NCBI RefSeq assembly: GCF_020740795.1 | Contig: NC_067312.1 | Location: 53,649,905 to 53,713,904, forward strand | Length of the DNA stretch: 64,000 nucleotides | Direction: 5' to 3' | From: Apus apus | Taxonomy: Eukaryota; Chordata; Aves; Apodiformes; Apodidae | Shown here: positions 1 to 9,826 of the stretch, piece after piece | Layout: each line of letters begins with the position of its first letter | Position numbering within the stretch: the first letter of the stretch is position 1 | Made by a program: the position numbers and the translations under genes | The notes under the pieces: model-generated | Told to the model about the DNA's origin: nothing | The model's input: the letters and a program-made list of their open reading frames with translations, nothing else | Database searches by the model: none

Positions 1-300
1 CACTGTTGAATGACAGTAGGACTAGATCTAGAGAAAGAATTGAAATTCAAGCATGCTAGGATATTGTCCAAGCAGTTTATATTGATCTATATGAACTTCT
101 TTCCCTATTCTAGTTCACTCTTTAATATCACCATCTCAACCAAGAATAGACATAAACAACTTCAACATCCTTCAAGTAATAGGAAATAGCAAATCCAGAA
201 CTTTGTAAGAATTGACAGCACATAGCTATAAAGATTTTGCCATAAATGTTGTTACCTGAGCTCTGGCAAAAGACAGTAATAATAACCCAGTGTTAATTAA

Positions 301-384
301 AGGAAAAACAAACAACAAAAAAACAAACAAAACAAAACAAAACAAACAAAAAAAACCAACCAAACAAAACAAAACAAAAAAACC
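301..384 (+). repeat. A-rich simple sequence (AAAC/AACA)
   Basis: Irregular runs of A broken by single C bases. No element attached to it is recognisable. Confidence 0.85.
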
Positions 385-1994
385 ACCACAACCTCTTAAT
401 TGGTTTCACACTCTTCTCTAACGCAAACCACAAAAGAGGTTCTGGGACATCATACCACTATGAGATAGCAACTGAAGAAAAAAAAATAAATTAGTTTGAC
501 AACTGAGTGAGGAATTTAAGTAGTCAATATGCAGGAATGAAGAGATCCAGCAAACAGAAAATAGTAATTTGTAAGAGGTAAGTGGGAGGTTCTTCCATGC
601 TTTTGAAGATGAAGGCAGGAAAGAAAAGTCTGAAATTATGACAGTGATGGGAAGGCCCTTTCCTCCTATCTTGCAATTTTTTTATCTAGAAAATTCAAGA
701 TTTTTGAGGCTAAAAAAAGGGATCACAGTGTAACAGGGAACACATTAGAAGGTGACTTCCAGTCCCTCCATCAAGAGCAGGTTATGCCCTTGCCATAAAA
801 CAGTTGTCAGACAATATACAGTTCAGGCACATGGAAAATTTGAAAATTCAGAAGTCAGGCATCTTCTAAGGACAGACTCCTCTTAGACAAAGTAGCATCA
901 GAGAGAGTTTTCAAGATCCCTGTGTCAAGCCCAGTACCTAAACTTGGATCTAGGCACACAAGACTAACACAAACTGACAAGAAGGATTACCTCTGATCCA
1001 TCTCAGCTCACCCAGGACATCATCCTTCCTCCCCCATCCTCCTGCCCACCCCCAGCCCCCACTCCTCGATGCAAACAAGTTCTTTGTCTCAACTCACTGG
1101 AGCATACAACGTCGAACAACAGGACACATAGCTAAGTAATCCTCTTTCTCCCAAGTGAGGAGGTGAGCTTCCCTTCCCTTGGAGCTGGAACAGGGCCTGC
1201 TGACCTCTCAAAGTTCCTGCTGTCTTTCTGCAGCACGTTCATAATTCAGCAGAGGGCAAAGTACAGGTGTATGATTGCTGCTTAGGTCTCATGCTAAAGG
1301 CCTCACTAGAAGCTAAGAGATGCATCAGCCTTATGACCTTGCACAGCACAGATTTCAAGGATAAGGTAGAACATCAAATATGTGAACTAAACTGAAACAT
1401 AATTCAAAATAATCTGAAAGCACATAAAGAAGACTTTTGAGGGTCATTTTGGCTGGCAAAGCATTCAGTAATCTTTTATCATTAACTTAGCAGTTTCCTA
1501 GAACCTACACAATAAAATACCATCCAGGTTCCACCATTAAGACAGCAGTTAAGAAAGCATCAAGTACATTTTCTGCAAATTGATAATAATTAAACAATTC
1601 TGCAAAATAAGCAAAGATGTCCTTAAGTAATTTGTTAAATAATACAAAATAGCCAGTTTTACAAATGTCACAGCAAACATCTGACCTCTCCTCAGAATAC
1701 CTTATGCTATATTCTATAGCCCTGTAAACAAAAAACATTCCTCATATAATTACCACTTGACTAATAAGATTAAATCCTCATCCAGAGAGAATATACTCTT
1801 TTTCATTCATATCCTGAACAGGTCTTCTAGTATGGCCCAGCATCACCCGAAGCCAGGACAAGAGAACACAGCCAAGAAACAAGCACACTCTGAAAAAATA
1901 CTTGAAGTGCTCAGATTAACCAACCATTGGCAAATGCTGCTGCTACAGGATACATGGACTGAAAACAACCCTTACCAACCCAGCCTGACCCCAG

Positions 1995-2072
1995 AGATAT
2001 CCCTGCTTTGAGGAGGTCAGATTAAATACCTCCTAAACTCTTTTCCAACCCAAATTATCCCATTATTCTATA
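1995..2072 (+). mobile_element. Possible CR1 3' tail, diverged
   Basis: CTGCTTTGAGGAGGTCAGAT, then TTTTCCAACCCAAATTATCC and ATTATTCTATAG resemble an eroded CR1 3' end. Short and weak. Confidence 0.45.
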
Positions 2073-3168
2073 GTGCAAATGACCCTGTTGTGTCCATGTC
2101 CCTAATTTCTCAAACCTTTCTTCCCTTAATCCAAAACTCCTAGGGCTAACAGCTGCCAAGGTAACTACACACCTCCAACCAGCTTCTAGCATAGAATTTT
2201 CTTTCTCTATCTTAACTCCTTACATTTTCCTCCCAGCCTCTCTGCTTCCTATTTTAAGTATCAACCATTGAAGCAGCATTTCTACACATCGGCTTTTCAT
2301 CAGTGTCCACCCACCAGTTAGCTCTAAACTTGTAGCCTTACATAGGGCCTTTCCCAAGATGTGTTCCCTTAAAGTATTTTCCATATATTACCTGCACAGC
2401 TGAGTCTTCCATATAAAATACTGTGAAAGTGGGAGAACAATACGCTTTGAGCACACAGAAACATCTTGGTGGACCTTGCAAATGGAAGAGAAGGACCAGA
2501 AAGAATCATGATAGCTTTCCACTTCAGAGTTCCAAATTTTAATTTCTAATGTTTTCTTAATAACCATGCGTAAAGCAATTTTTGTAAAAAAGATTTTATA
2601 GTCCTTAATGTCACCTACATAAACAGGAAAAAATACAAAGTAGGAGGCAACAGAAGTAATGGGAGGTTACACAGCCATCATGACTGAATAGTCAAAGCTA
2701 TGACACCCATTTATCAAACTGGCATTGAAATAACAACACATACATCTTACCATAAATGCAGTGTGGGAGGAAAGGCAGACAATAAAATAATGTAATCCTT
2801 TGCACTTTGGTGGCATAAGCTGAAGATCTCCATATATTTTACAAACACACAGTTTAGCTTCCAGCCTGTAGAGCAAATAATTAATAGCTCTGCTGTCCTT
2901 TGTGCCACTGAGTCACCACAAAAGGCTGAAGAGGCTGGTCTGCACAATACGGCAAAAGTCCAGTTCTGTGAACACTGAGCAAAGCAAGCCTGCATCACTG
3001 GCCATGACAGTGTCCAGTCCCAACCAGCACCCAGCAAACACAGCCCTTCAGCTTCCCTGTGAGCTGAACAAAACCTTGGAACAAAGCTCTCTTCCCCTCT
3101 TTGGAGGCAGGCTCTGTCCATAAATTACTTCCCCTAGAGGACAAAGAAAGCTCACTCTACTGTCACGA

Positions 3169-3432
3169 AGAGAGTGCTGGGAACACATTCCAGGCTGGAC
3201 TTGACCCACAAAGCCTTATACACCTGTTCTGAAGTCCCCCTCAAAATAATCCTTGAAAACAACTATGATGAGTTTTGATTTGGGTAACTAAAAAGGATAG
3301 AGAGAGCACTGAGAACACATATCCTAGGTTGGTGCTGTCCCACAAAACCTTGCATGTGTGTTTTGAGGTCTACCTAAGTAACCCTCGAAAATAACTGCTG
3401 TAAATTTTTATTCAGGTAACTTAAAAGGAAAA
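3169..3432 (+). repeat. Diverged tandem duplication, unit about 132 bp
   Basis: Unit 1 (about 3,169-3,300) and unit 2 (about 3,301-3,432) share ordered blocks: AGAGAGTGCTGGGAACACAT against AGAGAGCACTGAGAACACAT, CCCACAAAGCCTT against CCCACAAAACCTT, and GGGTAACTAAAAAGGA against AGGTAACTTAAAAGGA. Both units are unlike any repeat I recognise. Confidence 0.75.
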
Positions 3433-4894
3433 ATTGATAAACAAAGCTTGAAGATAAAACTAACACCCAGAGACTCAAACCAGGTAGCACCTACCATACT
3501 TTATAGTCAGTAGCTACAGTACAGTACCATCAGGTCCTGACTTTGCTATTAACTGATGCTGACAGACAAACCTGCCTGCAGTGACCAATTTTGGTGATGA
3601 ACTGGTGTGGCCAAGTGGATCACAGTCCTGTCACCCTTGTGTTGCATGGGGATATTCTTTATTCAGCAGGCAGACCTGGCTGACCAATCAGATATGCATA
3701 TATCAGCTCTGAGCATGCAGATGGGCATCCCAACCTTGATCTGAAGGGGCTTCCAGCTAGGACTGAGAGGATCACCAGTACCCTTTGGGATCCAGAGATC
3801 TCTCCAGTGATCTTTATTTTTAGGCTGGTAGGTCAGTCATTTTTATAGTCATTTCAATTCAATCATCACCAAATTATCCAGTACAAGATAAAGATGTGAT
3901 AGAGTATTTTATGGAGTCTTTTGTCTGTTATCACTAATGTAGCAACACTATTACTGTGTTTTCTGACATTTTACCCAGACAGTTGAACTTCAATGTGCAA
4001 GATATGCTAATGACCTTACTCTGTGTGTATGTATGTGTGCATGTTTGTAAAGCGTCCTCTTACTGAAAATGTGCCACTGTGCCAAGCACTAAGTAACCAT
4101 ATGAAAAATTATGTTAACACTGACAGTGAAACACAGGAGATTTATGAGCAATAAATAACACGTGGAGAAGCATCTTGGTACTGAAACTTCTAACCTTGCA
4201 TTTTGAGCATGGTGCTTAGAAGTCAGAGAGTCATTTTGGGGAGAAACAGGTAAGATTTGGAAAAGGTTATCAGATGCAAATTGCTCCACAGGAGAAATAA
4301 AAGTGCAGCAAAATTAGGCATCAGCCTGGCCTCTCACAATGCACAGCTTTTAGGGGTGCTATCCATGATCAGTCTCCTGGCACAAACACAGGAAAGAAAA
4401 GGTCCTTTCCTTAGAAGAGGACATTCAATATGAAATAGACTGAAAAGCTGAGACAGCTGTAGGACCATGTGAAGGACCATGCTGGAAGAAGCCTTGCTGC
4501 CCACTTCAGGCAGCTGCCAAAACAGGAAGCCTGAAAGCAACATGAGGAAAGTCTTGGTTCTGCCCCCAGTGAAGGTTTGCTTTTCCTACCCTAACCATTG
4601 CCAGTTAAAGGCTGATTAATAATTTGATGCATAAAGACTCCTTCTTAATTTTGCATTATTAAGTGTTAAGTGAATGTTCTCACTATTCACAATAAATTGT
4701 TCATTCTCTTTGGAACCCTAATCTTGACAGTAACAGTGAAATCACACATTTCCCTTACATGTAAGTTTATGTAGTATGTCCGGGAGTAAGGAACTTTGCT
4801 CATTCTACATATAATTAGTTCATTAACTGTTTACTTCCTGCTAATTAAAGCTCCTCTCCCTCCACACCCACACATGCAGTTTGTCTCCCAGGGC
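3433..4894. other. Intergenic, one LTR-like stretch, no gene seen
   Basis: About 3,590-3,830, read on the minus strand, has a CCAAT-like GATTGGTC, an ATATATGCATATC box and an AATAAAG hexamer within 200 bp, which resembles an LTR layout, but I recognise no family and see no ends. The rest is unique sequence. Confidence 0.4.
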
Positions 4895-5202
4895 ACTCTC
4901 GTTTGGGACATCACATGTGCCTTCCAAGGCAACATTTAGAGTAACCTTTACATGTGATTAAGCTCTGCTCTCCTGGAGATGGCTGAAGATGGGAAGTAGT
5001 GAATTAATTATTTTATTTGCTTTGCTTGTGTGTGTGGCTTTTGCTTTACCTGTTAAACTGCTTTTATCTCCCTCCAAACTGCTTTTATCTCCCTCCACAA
5101 GTTTTCTCACTTTCATTCTGATTCTCTCCACCATCCCACTGGTCGTAGTGAGCAAGAGGCTGTCTGGGGTTCTGTTGCCAGCTGGATTTGAACCATAAGA
5201 CA
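4895..5202 (+). mobile_element. 3' part of an avian ERVL-type LTR
   Basis: TCCTGGAGATGGCTGAAGAT, GGGAAGTAGTGAATTAATTA, GGCTTTTGCTTTACCTGTTA and AGTTTTCTCACTTTC, ending CTGGATTTGAACCATAAGACA, follow the R/U5 order of the common avian ERVL LTR as I recall it. The usual TGTCCTGGTTT start is not present upstream, so the 5' part is lost. It contains a 21-bp tandem duplication. Confidence 0.65.
5055..5096 (+). repeat. Perfect 21-bp tandem duplication inside the LTR
   Basis: Two identical, directly adjacent 21-bp units (5,055-5,075 and 5,076-5,096) containing ACTGCTTTTATCTCCC. In related LTRs the corresponding motif is single, so this is a local duplication after or during amplification. Confidence 0.9.
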
Positions 5203-6009
5203 GGGAGAGTTCTTTCAAAAATATCTGAAGACATGACCTTTTCCAGCAGTCTAGGCACCCAGCACAAAGAGAGCCAAAGCCCTAGATCGTATTACAAAAT
5301 CTTCACATGGATGATCAGACCCGCACATCCCAATCCTCAGGAACAGGAGCAGCCCTGTGAAGGGGAATCTGAAGATGACTGTGGGTGGCATGCCCAGACA
5401 CACTCTCTTGGAGCAACATAGGAAGGTTGGTCCTACCCACACAGCCAGGACTACATCCCAGCAGGAGGACCAGGTACCCACAGGTAAACCAGCTGGGGAT
5501 TGCTAGGATTGCCATGTTTCCGCACACAATCAAAAGTGCTCCATGGGCCCTTGTGAACAGGAGGGAGGGGGCAAAACTTCCTTGTCTATGTGGCCCAAGG
5601 GGAAGGATGACATGTCACACAGGAACCCCTGATACTTTTGGAGTGTGTCACTGGGAAGGCTTGGAGTCCTGGCAGGGCAGCCTCCCACCAAGAGTCCTTG
5701 GACAGTCCCTGCCCCATGCAGGGCGCAGACACTTCTCTCAGTGAAGTACAGCTCCAGGAGCAGAACCCTGTGCTTCCTGGCCCAGCCCAGGCTGCAGGGT
5801 GGTGATGGTTCTTTCCAGAGAGGTGCCCATGGGACAGAGGGAGCTGGGTCACATCCCTGGATGAAGCTAAACACCAAATCATGCCCCACATGCCCCTCTT
5901 GCGACCAACAGGAGCATGGGCCCTGTTGGAAAGACAAGAGAAAATAGCCTGGAAAACGGCTTTCTCCCTTACTTGCTCCCCTGAATGCTAATGAGTGGCG
6001 CTGGCTAAA
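5203..6009. other. Intergenic, TMEM271 upstream flank
   Basis: GC rises gradually towards the CpG island. No recognised element. A minus-strand open frame crosses it into the island (see findings). Confidence 0.5.
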
Positions 6010-6506
6010 AATACCCAGCAAGGCTGGCGTGCGCACGGCAGAAGGGGAAAATGGGGGAGCTGGAGGTTCCAGCTTCCCGGAAGGAAAATGGACAGGCGAG
6101 GGAGAGCCTTCCCCGAGGCGTTCGGCGCCCGGCTGCCGGCATAGGCACGGTTCCCCCGCTACCCAGCTCCGAGGTTGAGGTTCCAACCTCTCCTTCGGGA
6201 GCGCATCCCTGGTGCTTCCTGCGAAGCCGCAGGGCTCCCCGTGCCGGGGAAGTGGCGGCGCCCCCCCTCGCACTCCCTCCCCCCACGAGCCCTGCGGACG
6301 GGGCATACCGAGGCGAAATAACCGCGGTTGGCCTACAAAGCACAGCACAATAAAGGTGCTGGGGACCGCTGTCCCCGCGGGAGCGGAGGGTTTGCACCGG
6401 TCAGGGCAGAGCGGAGGGCTCGGTCCGCTGCATCACAGCCGCCGACACCCCACAGGGCAGCCACAGGAATGCACGGTGGTCCGCCCGCCTCGTGCACGAG
6501 CAAGCG

Positions 6507-6516
6507 CTAAAAATAA
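6507..6516 (+). promoter_or_regulatory. MEF2-type motif upstream of TMEM271
   Basis: CTAAAAATAA fits the MEF2 consensus YTAWWWWTAR exactly and stands out inside GC-rich promoter DNA, 511 bp upstream of the first leader ATG. A near match (CTAAAAATAC, last base off) lies at 6,005-6,014 at the island edge. The motif is seen; binding is only an inference. Confidence 0.3.
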
Positions 6517-7017
6517 AATCGAGAGAGAGGACATAAGCACGGGGACAAGCGGCAGCCCTCCGCAAAGCCACGGGCGTGACTGCAAGACCCGCCGCCCCCT
6601 GCCCTAGCTGCGCGTCCGTCGCCGCACTCCCCGCTCGGGAACCAGCCGGGGGGCGGCCCGCGGTCCCCTCTCCGAGCTCCCGTTGCCACGCAGGAGGGGG
6701 GCGGGGAGGCCGGCGTCACCGCCCCCGGGCCAAGGCGTCCCGAGCACGGGGGTCGCGCACTCCCCCCGCCACCCGCGGCGGCCCGACGGGCTGCCCCCCA
6801 CCCTCCGCCCTCCGCGGCTCACATCCATAATTAATCGCCTCCCCGCAGCCGCCGCGATAAGAGAGGGCGGGCGGGGACGAGGAGGCGGCGGAGTCCGGGA
6901 GGCGGGGGGGGAGGGGGGAGCTTGTGCGCTCGCCGCGCCCGTCTCACTGCGGCCGGCGGCTGCCTGCCGTGCGGAGCGGAGCGGAGCAGCCGCCCCGTCG
7001 GGGAGCGCCGAGCTCGC

Positions 7018-7080
7018 ATGGCCGCGCCGCGCCGCGCCGCCGCCGCCGCGGGGCCGGGGGGGGCCGCGGGAGGAGGATGA
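7018..7080 (+). other. Upstream ORF 1 in the TMEM271 leader (20 codons)
   Basis: This is the first ATG downstream of 6,468 and would be the first AUG of any transcript starting in the GC-rich core. It reads 20 Ala/Arg/Gly/Pro-rich codons and stops with TGA at 7,078-7,080, whose first two bases overlap the ATG of the next upstream ORF (ATGA at 7,077-7,080). Start context is mediocre: C at -3 and G at +4. It is not in frame with TMEM271. Confidence 0.6.
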
Positions 7081-7117
7081 GGCGGGCGGCGGGGCGGCGG
7101 CGGCGGCGGCGGCGCGG
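7050..7117 (+). repeat. G-rich and CGG-repeat leader segment
   Basis: G-runs of 4, 8 and 3 bases at 7,050-7,070 can be arranged as four G3 tracts with short loops, a quadruplex-compatible pattern in the sense RNA. They are followed by about seven CGG units at 7,094-7,114. Both lie just before the TMEM271 ATG and inside the upstream ORFs. Confidence 0.6.
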
Positions 7118-7124
7118 AGGATGA
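7077..7124 (+). other. Upstream ORF 2 in the TMEM271 leader (15 codons, Arg-rich)
   Basis: ATG at 7,077 opens a 15-codon frame read through the CGG repeat, giving a peptide with nine arginines, seven of them consecutive. Its TGA (7,122-7,124) overlaps the TMEM271 ATG (7,121-7,123) as ATGA. The ATG sits in a purine context (G at -3, A at +4). A consecutive-arginine peptide ending on the main start codon would be expected to affect initiation there, but that is inference. Confidence 0.6.
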
Positions 7125-8197
7125 AGTGGAGCGTGCGGGGAGCCTGCGCCGCGCTCTCCAGCTGCCTCCTGCTCGCCTGCGCCCTCAGCGCCGCCGCCGT
7201 GGGCCTCAAGTGCTTCTCGCTGGGCTCCGAGCTGAAAGGCGAGCCTTTCCGCCTGGGCACCGCCGCCGGCGCCTTCTACTCGGGGCTGCTACTGGCCGCC
7301 GGCCTCTCACTGCTCGCCGCCGCGCTGCTCTGCTGCCGCCCGCCCGACGAGGCGCCCGCGGCGCCGGCCTCGGCTTCGGCCCCGGCCCCAGCTCCGGCCG
7401 GGGATCCGGACCCGGCAGGCGGCGGCCCCAGCGGGGGGGAGGCGGCTGCCGCGCCGTCGGGGCCGGTGGAGAAGGCGCCGCCCGGGGGGCGGCAGAACTT
7501 CCTGCTGCTGGGAGTGCTGGTGTTCATGCTGGGCGTGCTGAGCGCCTTCGCCGGCGCCGTCATCGACGGCGACACCGTGTCGTTGGTGGAGAGGAAGTAC
7601 TCGCACTACTGCCTGCTGCAGCCCGGCGGCGCGGCCCGCCCGCGGAGCGGCCCCGCGGCCCCCGACGGCTCCGCCGCGGCTCTCCGCTGCCAGAAGCTGC
7701 GGGACTACCAGCGCGGCTTGGTGCTCTCCACCGTCTTCAACGCGCTGGAGTGTCTCCTGGGCCTGCTCAACCTGCTCCTCGTCAAGAACTATAAGGCCTC
7801 GCAGCAGCGCGGGCGGCGGCGGCGACGGCGACGAGCGGCCCCAGCTGCGGCCGCGGCGGCGGGCGGGCGGCGGCGGCGGCGACGGGGCGGCGGCGGCGGG
7901 CGGCGGGCGCCGCGCCACAGCCAGGGCTCACTCTTCTCCGGCGGCGAGCCCGAGCTCAGCCCCGGGGACTGCCCCTTTCAGGCCGTCTCCTACATCAACG
8001 TGGGCGTCTTCCACGTCTTCGACGAGGCCGGCGTGGAAGTGCACTGCGGCGGGCATCCTTCCGTCGAGCTGCCCGGCTACTCGCCCATGGACCCCGAGCT
8101 TAACGCCTCCTACCCCTACTGCTACCCGCTGCCCAGCGAGCAGCCCCCCGCCTACGAGGAGATCTACCCTGGGGAGCCCTGTGCTCACGGCACCTAG
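7121..8197 (+). CDS. TMEM271: TMEM271, four-pass transmembrane protein, single coding exon
   Basis: An uninterrupted frame encodes 358 residues. I recognise it as TMEM271 by its N-terminus (MKWSVRGACAALSS), the FMLGVLSAFAGAVIDGD segment and the C-terminal SYINVG, HPSVELPGY and LNASYPYC motifs; this is from memory, not alignment. Hydrophobic segments lie at about residues 9-29, 48-72, 126-148 and 197-221. Between TM2 and TM3 is a Pro/Ala/Gly-rich loop (73-125); between TM3 and TM4 is a loop with C164 and C190. The tail (222-358) carries two arginine runs (229-237, 250-255) and a PPAY motif (342-345), a PPxY-type WW-domain ligand. The chosen ATG has A at -3 and begins the conserved protein; the frame stays open upstream but has no in-frame ATG there. 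Molecular function is not established. The gene sits in a CpG island and faces PIGG. An NAS sequon at 328 is probably cytosolic, so unlikely to be glycosylated. Confidence 0.85.
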   Translation: MKWSVRGACAALSSCLLLACALSAAAVGLKCFSLGSELKGEPFRLGTAAGAFYSGLLLAAGLSLLAAALLCCRPPDEAPAAPASASAPAPAPAGDPDPAGGGPSGGEAAAAPSGPVEKAPPGGRQNFLLLGVLVFMLGVLSAFAGAVIDGDTVSLVERKYSHYCLLQPGGAARPRSGPAAPDGSAAALRCQKLRDYQRGLVLSTVFNALECLLGLLNLLLVKNYKASQQRGRRRRRRRAAPAAAAAAGGRRRRRRGGGGGRRAPRHSQGSLFSGGEPELSPGDCPFQAVSYINVGVFHVFDEAGVEVHCGGHPSVELPGYSPMDPELNASYPYCYPLPSEQPPAYEEIYPGEPCAHGT

Positions 8198-9200
8198 CGC
8201 GGACCGGCGGGAATCCCGGCTCCCTGACAGCCGGCAGCGGGACCGGCGGGAGCGGGTGTCGGAGCTGGAGCGGGCCCGCCAGCGCCGGCAGCCGCGGAGC
8301 TCGGGGACAGGGCTCGCACCACCGACGAGATGGGTGCCGCCGTGCCTCTGGTTCTGCGGAAGCTTCTCCTTCCTCCCTGTCTGCTTTCCTCTTCTCCCTT
8401 CCCTTCCGCACTCGTCCGTCTGTCCGTCCCTCCGTCCGCCAGCGGCTGAATTTTCCACAGGCCGCCCAAGAAATGCCTAAGGGTTGGATCCTCCCGCCGC
8501 CTCTCCTCCGTAGCCAAGTTTAGTTACTTTCAAGTGATTCATCAGTCTCCAGCTTTAGCAGTCCTGAGTTACCCATTTATGATAACCAGCCAGTGTAAGG
8601 AAAAGGTGTCATGAAGCTTCTTTACCTCTCAGAAGAGCTAAATTTCTGAACAACGCAGAGACATTTGTGTCACGTTTACTAGAGATGTATTGGGGATCTT
8701 TAACGTTTACACTACTCCTTGGGAGAATTGAGTTCTGTTCTAAGATTTAATGAGTTAAAACATTCGTTGGTCTTGTAAGATGCACATTGAGAAAAACCTG
8801 CACTTTGAAAAAGAAACAGGAAAAAATCAACGTTTTTGTACACTAACGTGCCTGCTTTTGTTGATAACTTCTTACTGTAAAAGCTTTCAGAAGTCTATAG
8901 TGAAAATGTTTGGTAAATTCACTGCAGTTTAAAATTGATGATTAGTTCCTTTACTAAAACAACTGGATGTTGCTAGGATATGGCAGTTAAAAGGAAGTCC
9001 AAATGTCATACACATTCCTTTTTGTAAACAGGTTCTGTGTTTTAAATGCAAGGCAGGATTTCTTTTTCTTTTACACAGGTGAAGGGTTTAATTCTATTTT
9101 GTACAACTACATGGTTTAACTTGTAAAGAATTCCGTTTTACCTGTTACAATTCATCAATCTGGTAAGCTTGAATATTAAAGTTTTATTGAAATATAAATA
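8198..9200 (+). other. Probable TMEM271 3' UTR
   Basis: Downstream of the TAG the GC-rich sequence gives way after about 8,500 to AT-rich unique sequence without repeats. The first good polyadenylation-type hexamer is ATTAAA at 9,175-9,180. A longer 3' UTR is possible, since another hexamer (AATAAA) occurs at 10,738-10,743. The extent is inferred; no transcript evidence is available. Confidence 0.5.
9175..9180 (+). terminator. Candidate TMEM271 polyadenylation signal (ATTAAA)
   Basis: ATTAAA about 980 bp after the stop codon, followed by a T/A-rich stretch. It is the most frequent variant of AATAAA. Which signal is used is not known. Confidence 0.4.
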
Positions 9201-9762
9201 TATATTGTAAAACAGCCTTAACTGGTGCAGTGGTCACAGTTTTAAAGGGAAAAAAGAAAAAAGATAAACCATCTTGGAAGACATCTTCGAAAGGTGTTTT
9301 CAAACCAGTATTTATACTACTGTTACAAAGCAAGGTTTTTGGTTTTTGTTTTTAAGAAAACAGAGGCCACTTTAATTCTTGAAAGGAGGGGGAGGAGGGG
9401 AGAATGAAATAATGGGATTGTGTGCTGTTAACTCTTTCTGAACTTAGAGGTATTAAAAAAGCTTTCTGCAGAGAAAAAAATGCTAAATCCTGCTTTTGGA
9501 TTTTGCTATGGAACGCCAGTACCAGATAATGTAAGAAAGTGTTAATTGAAGACAGGCAGGTATGGCATATTTTATTACATAATTCGAGAACAGGTAAAGG
9601 CTTAATTTCATGTTGCCCAAAGAACCAAAAAGCAACTCTTCAGATTGCATTTGTTTAGTACCCCCTCCCTCAGTTATGGTATAATTGAATGAATATTACA
9701 AAATAACCTTTCTGTTAATCCTGTGTTTGGAGCCTGCTGCATAATGCCAATGTATCAGCTAC

Positions 9763-9764
<2 letters not shown>

Positions 9765-9824
<60 letters not shown>
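9765..9824 (+). repeat. (AG)30 microsatellite
   Basis: Thirty uninterrupted AG dinucleotides, about 0.6 kb beyond the likely TMEM271 polyadenylation signal. A perfect tract of this length is likely to vary in length between individuals. Confidence 0.98.

Positions 9825-9826
<2 letters not shown>

Larger units (their letters stand above)
1..3168. other. Intergenic, AT-rich, no gene seen
   Basis: Apart from the A-rich tract, a C-rich stretch at about 1,020-1,075 and a possible CR1 tail near 2,000, I see only unique sequence. Small open frames are not conserved-looking. Confidence 0.6.
6010..8330. promoter_or_regulatory. CpG island covering the TMEM271 promoter, leader and CDS
   Basis: Base composition changes sharply from the AT-rich surroundings to GC- and CpG-dense sequence at about 6,010 and back after about 8,330. 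There is no convincing TATA box close upstream of the CDS; an AT island at about 6,825-6,838 (containing TAATTA) interrupts the GC-rich leader. The pattern fits a TATA-less CpG-island promoter, with transcription probably starting somewhere between about 6,500 and 7,010. The exact start site cannot be read from sequence. Confidence 0.85.

Noticed and set aside
5176-5200. tRNA-like B box (GGTTCAAATCC on the minus strand)
   Set aside because: No acceptor stem, D arm or anticodon arm fits around it; the bases belong to the 3' end of an ERVL-type LTR.
6683-7120. N-terminal extension of TMEM271 (the frame is open for 146 codons upstream of the ATG)
   Set aside because: There is no in-frame ATG, the sequence is low-complexity Gly/Pro/Ala/Arg from the GC-rich leader, and the known family starts at MKWSVRG.
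7126-7794. 222-codon frame overlapping TMEM271 in the +2 register
   Set aside because: A shadow frame in GC-rich DNA, Arg/Ala/Gly-rich with no conserved features; TMEM271 is clearly the coding frame.
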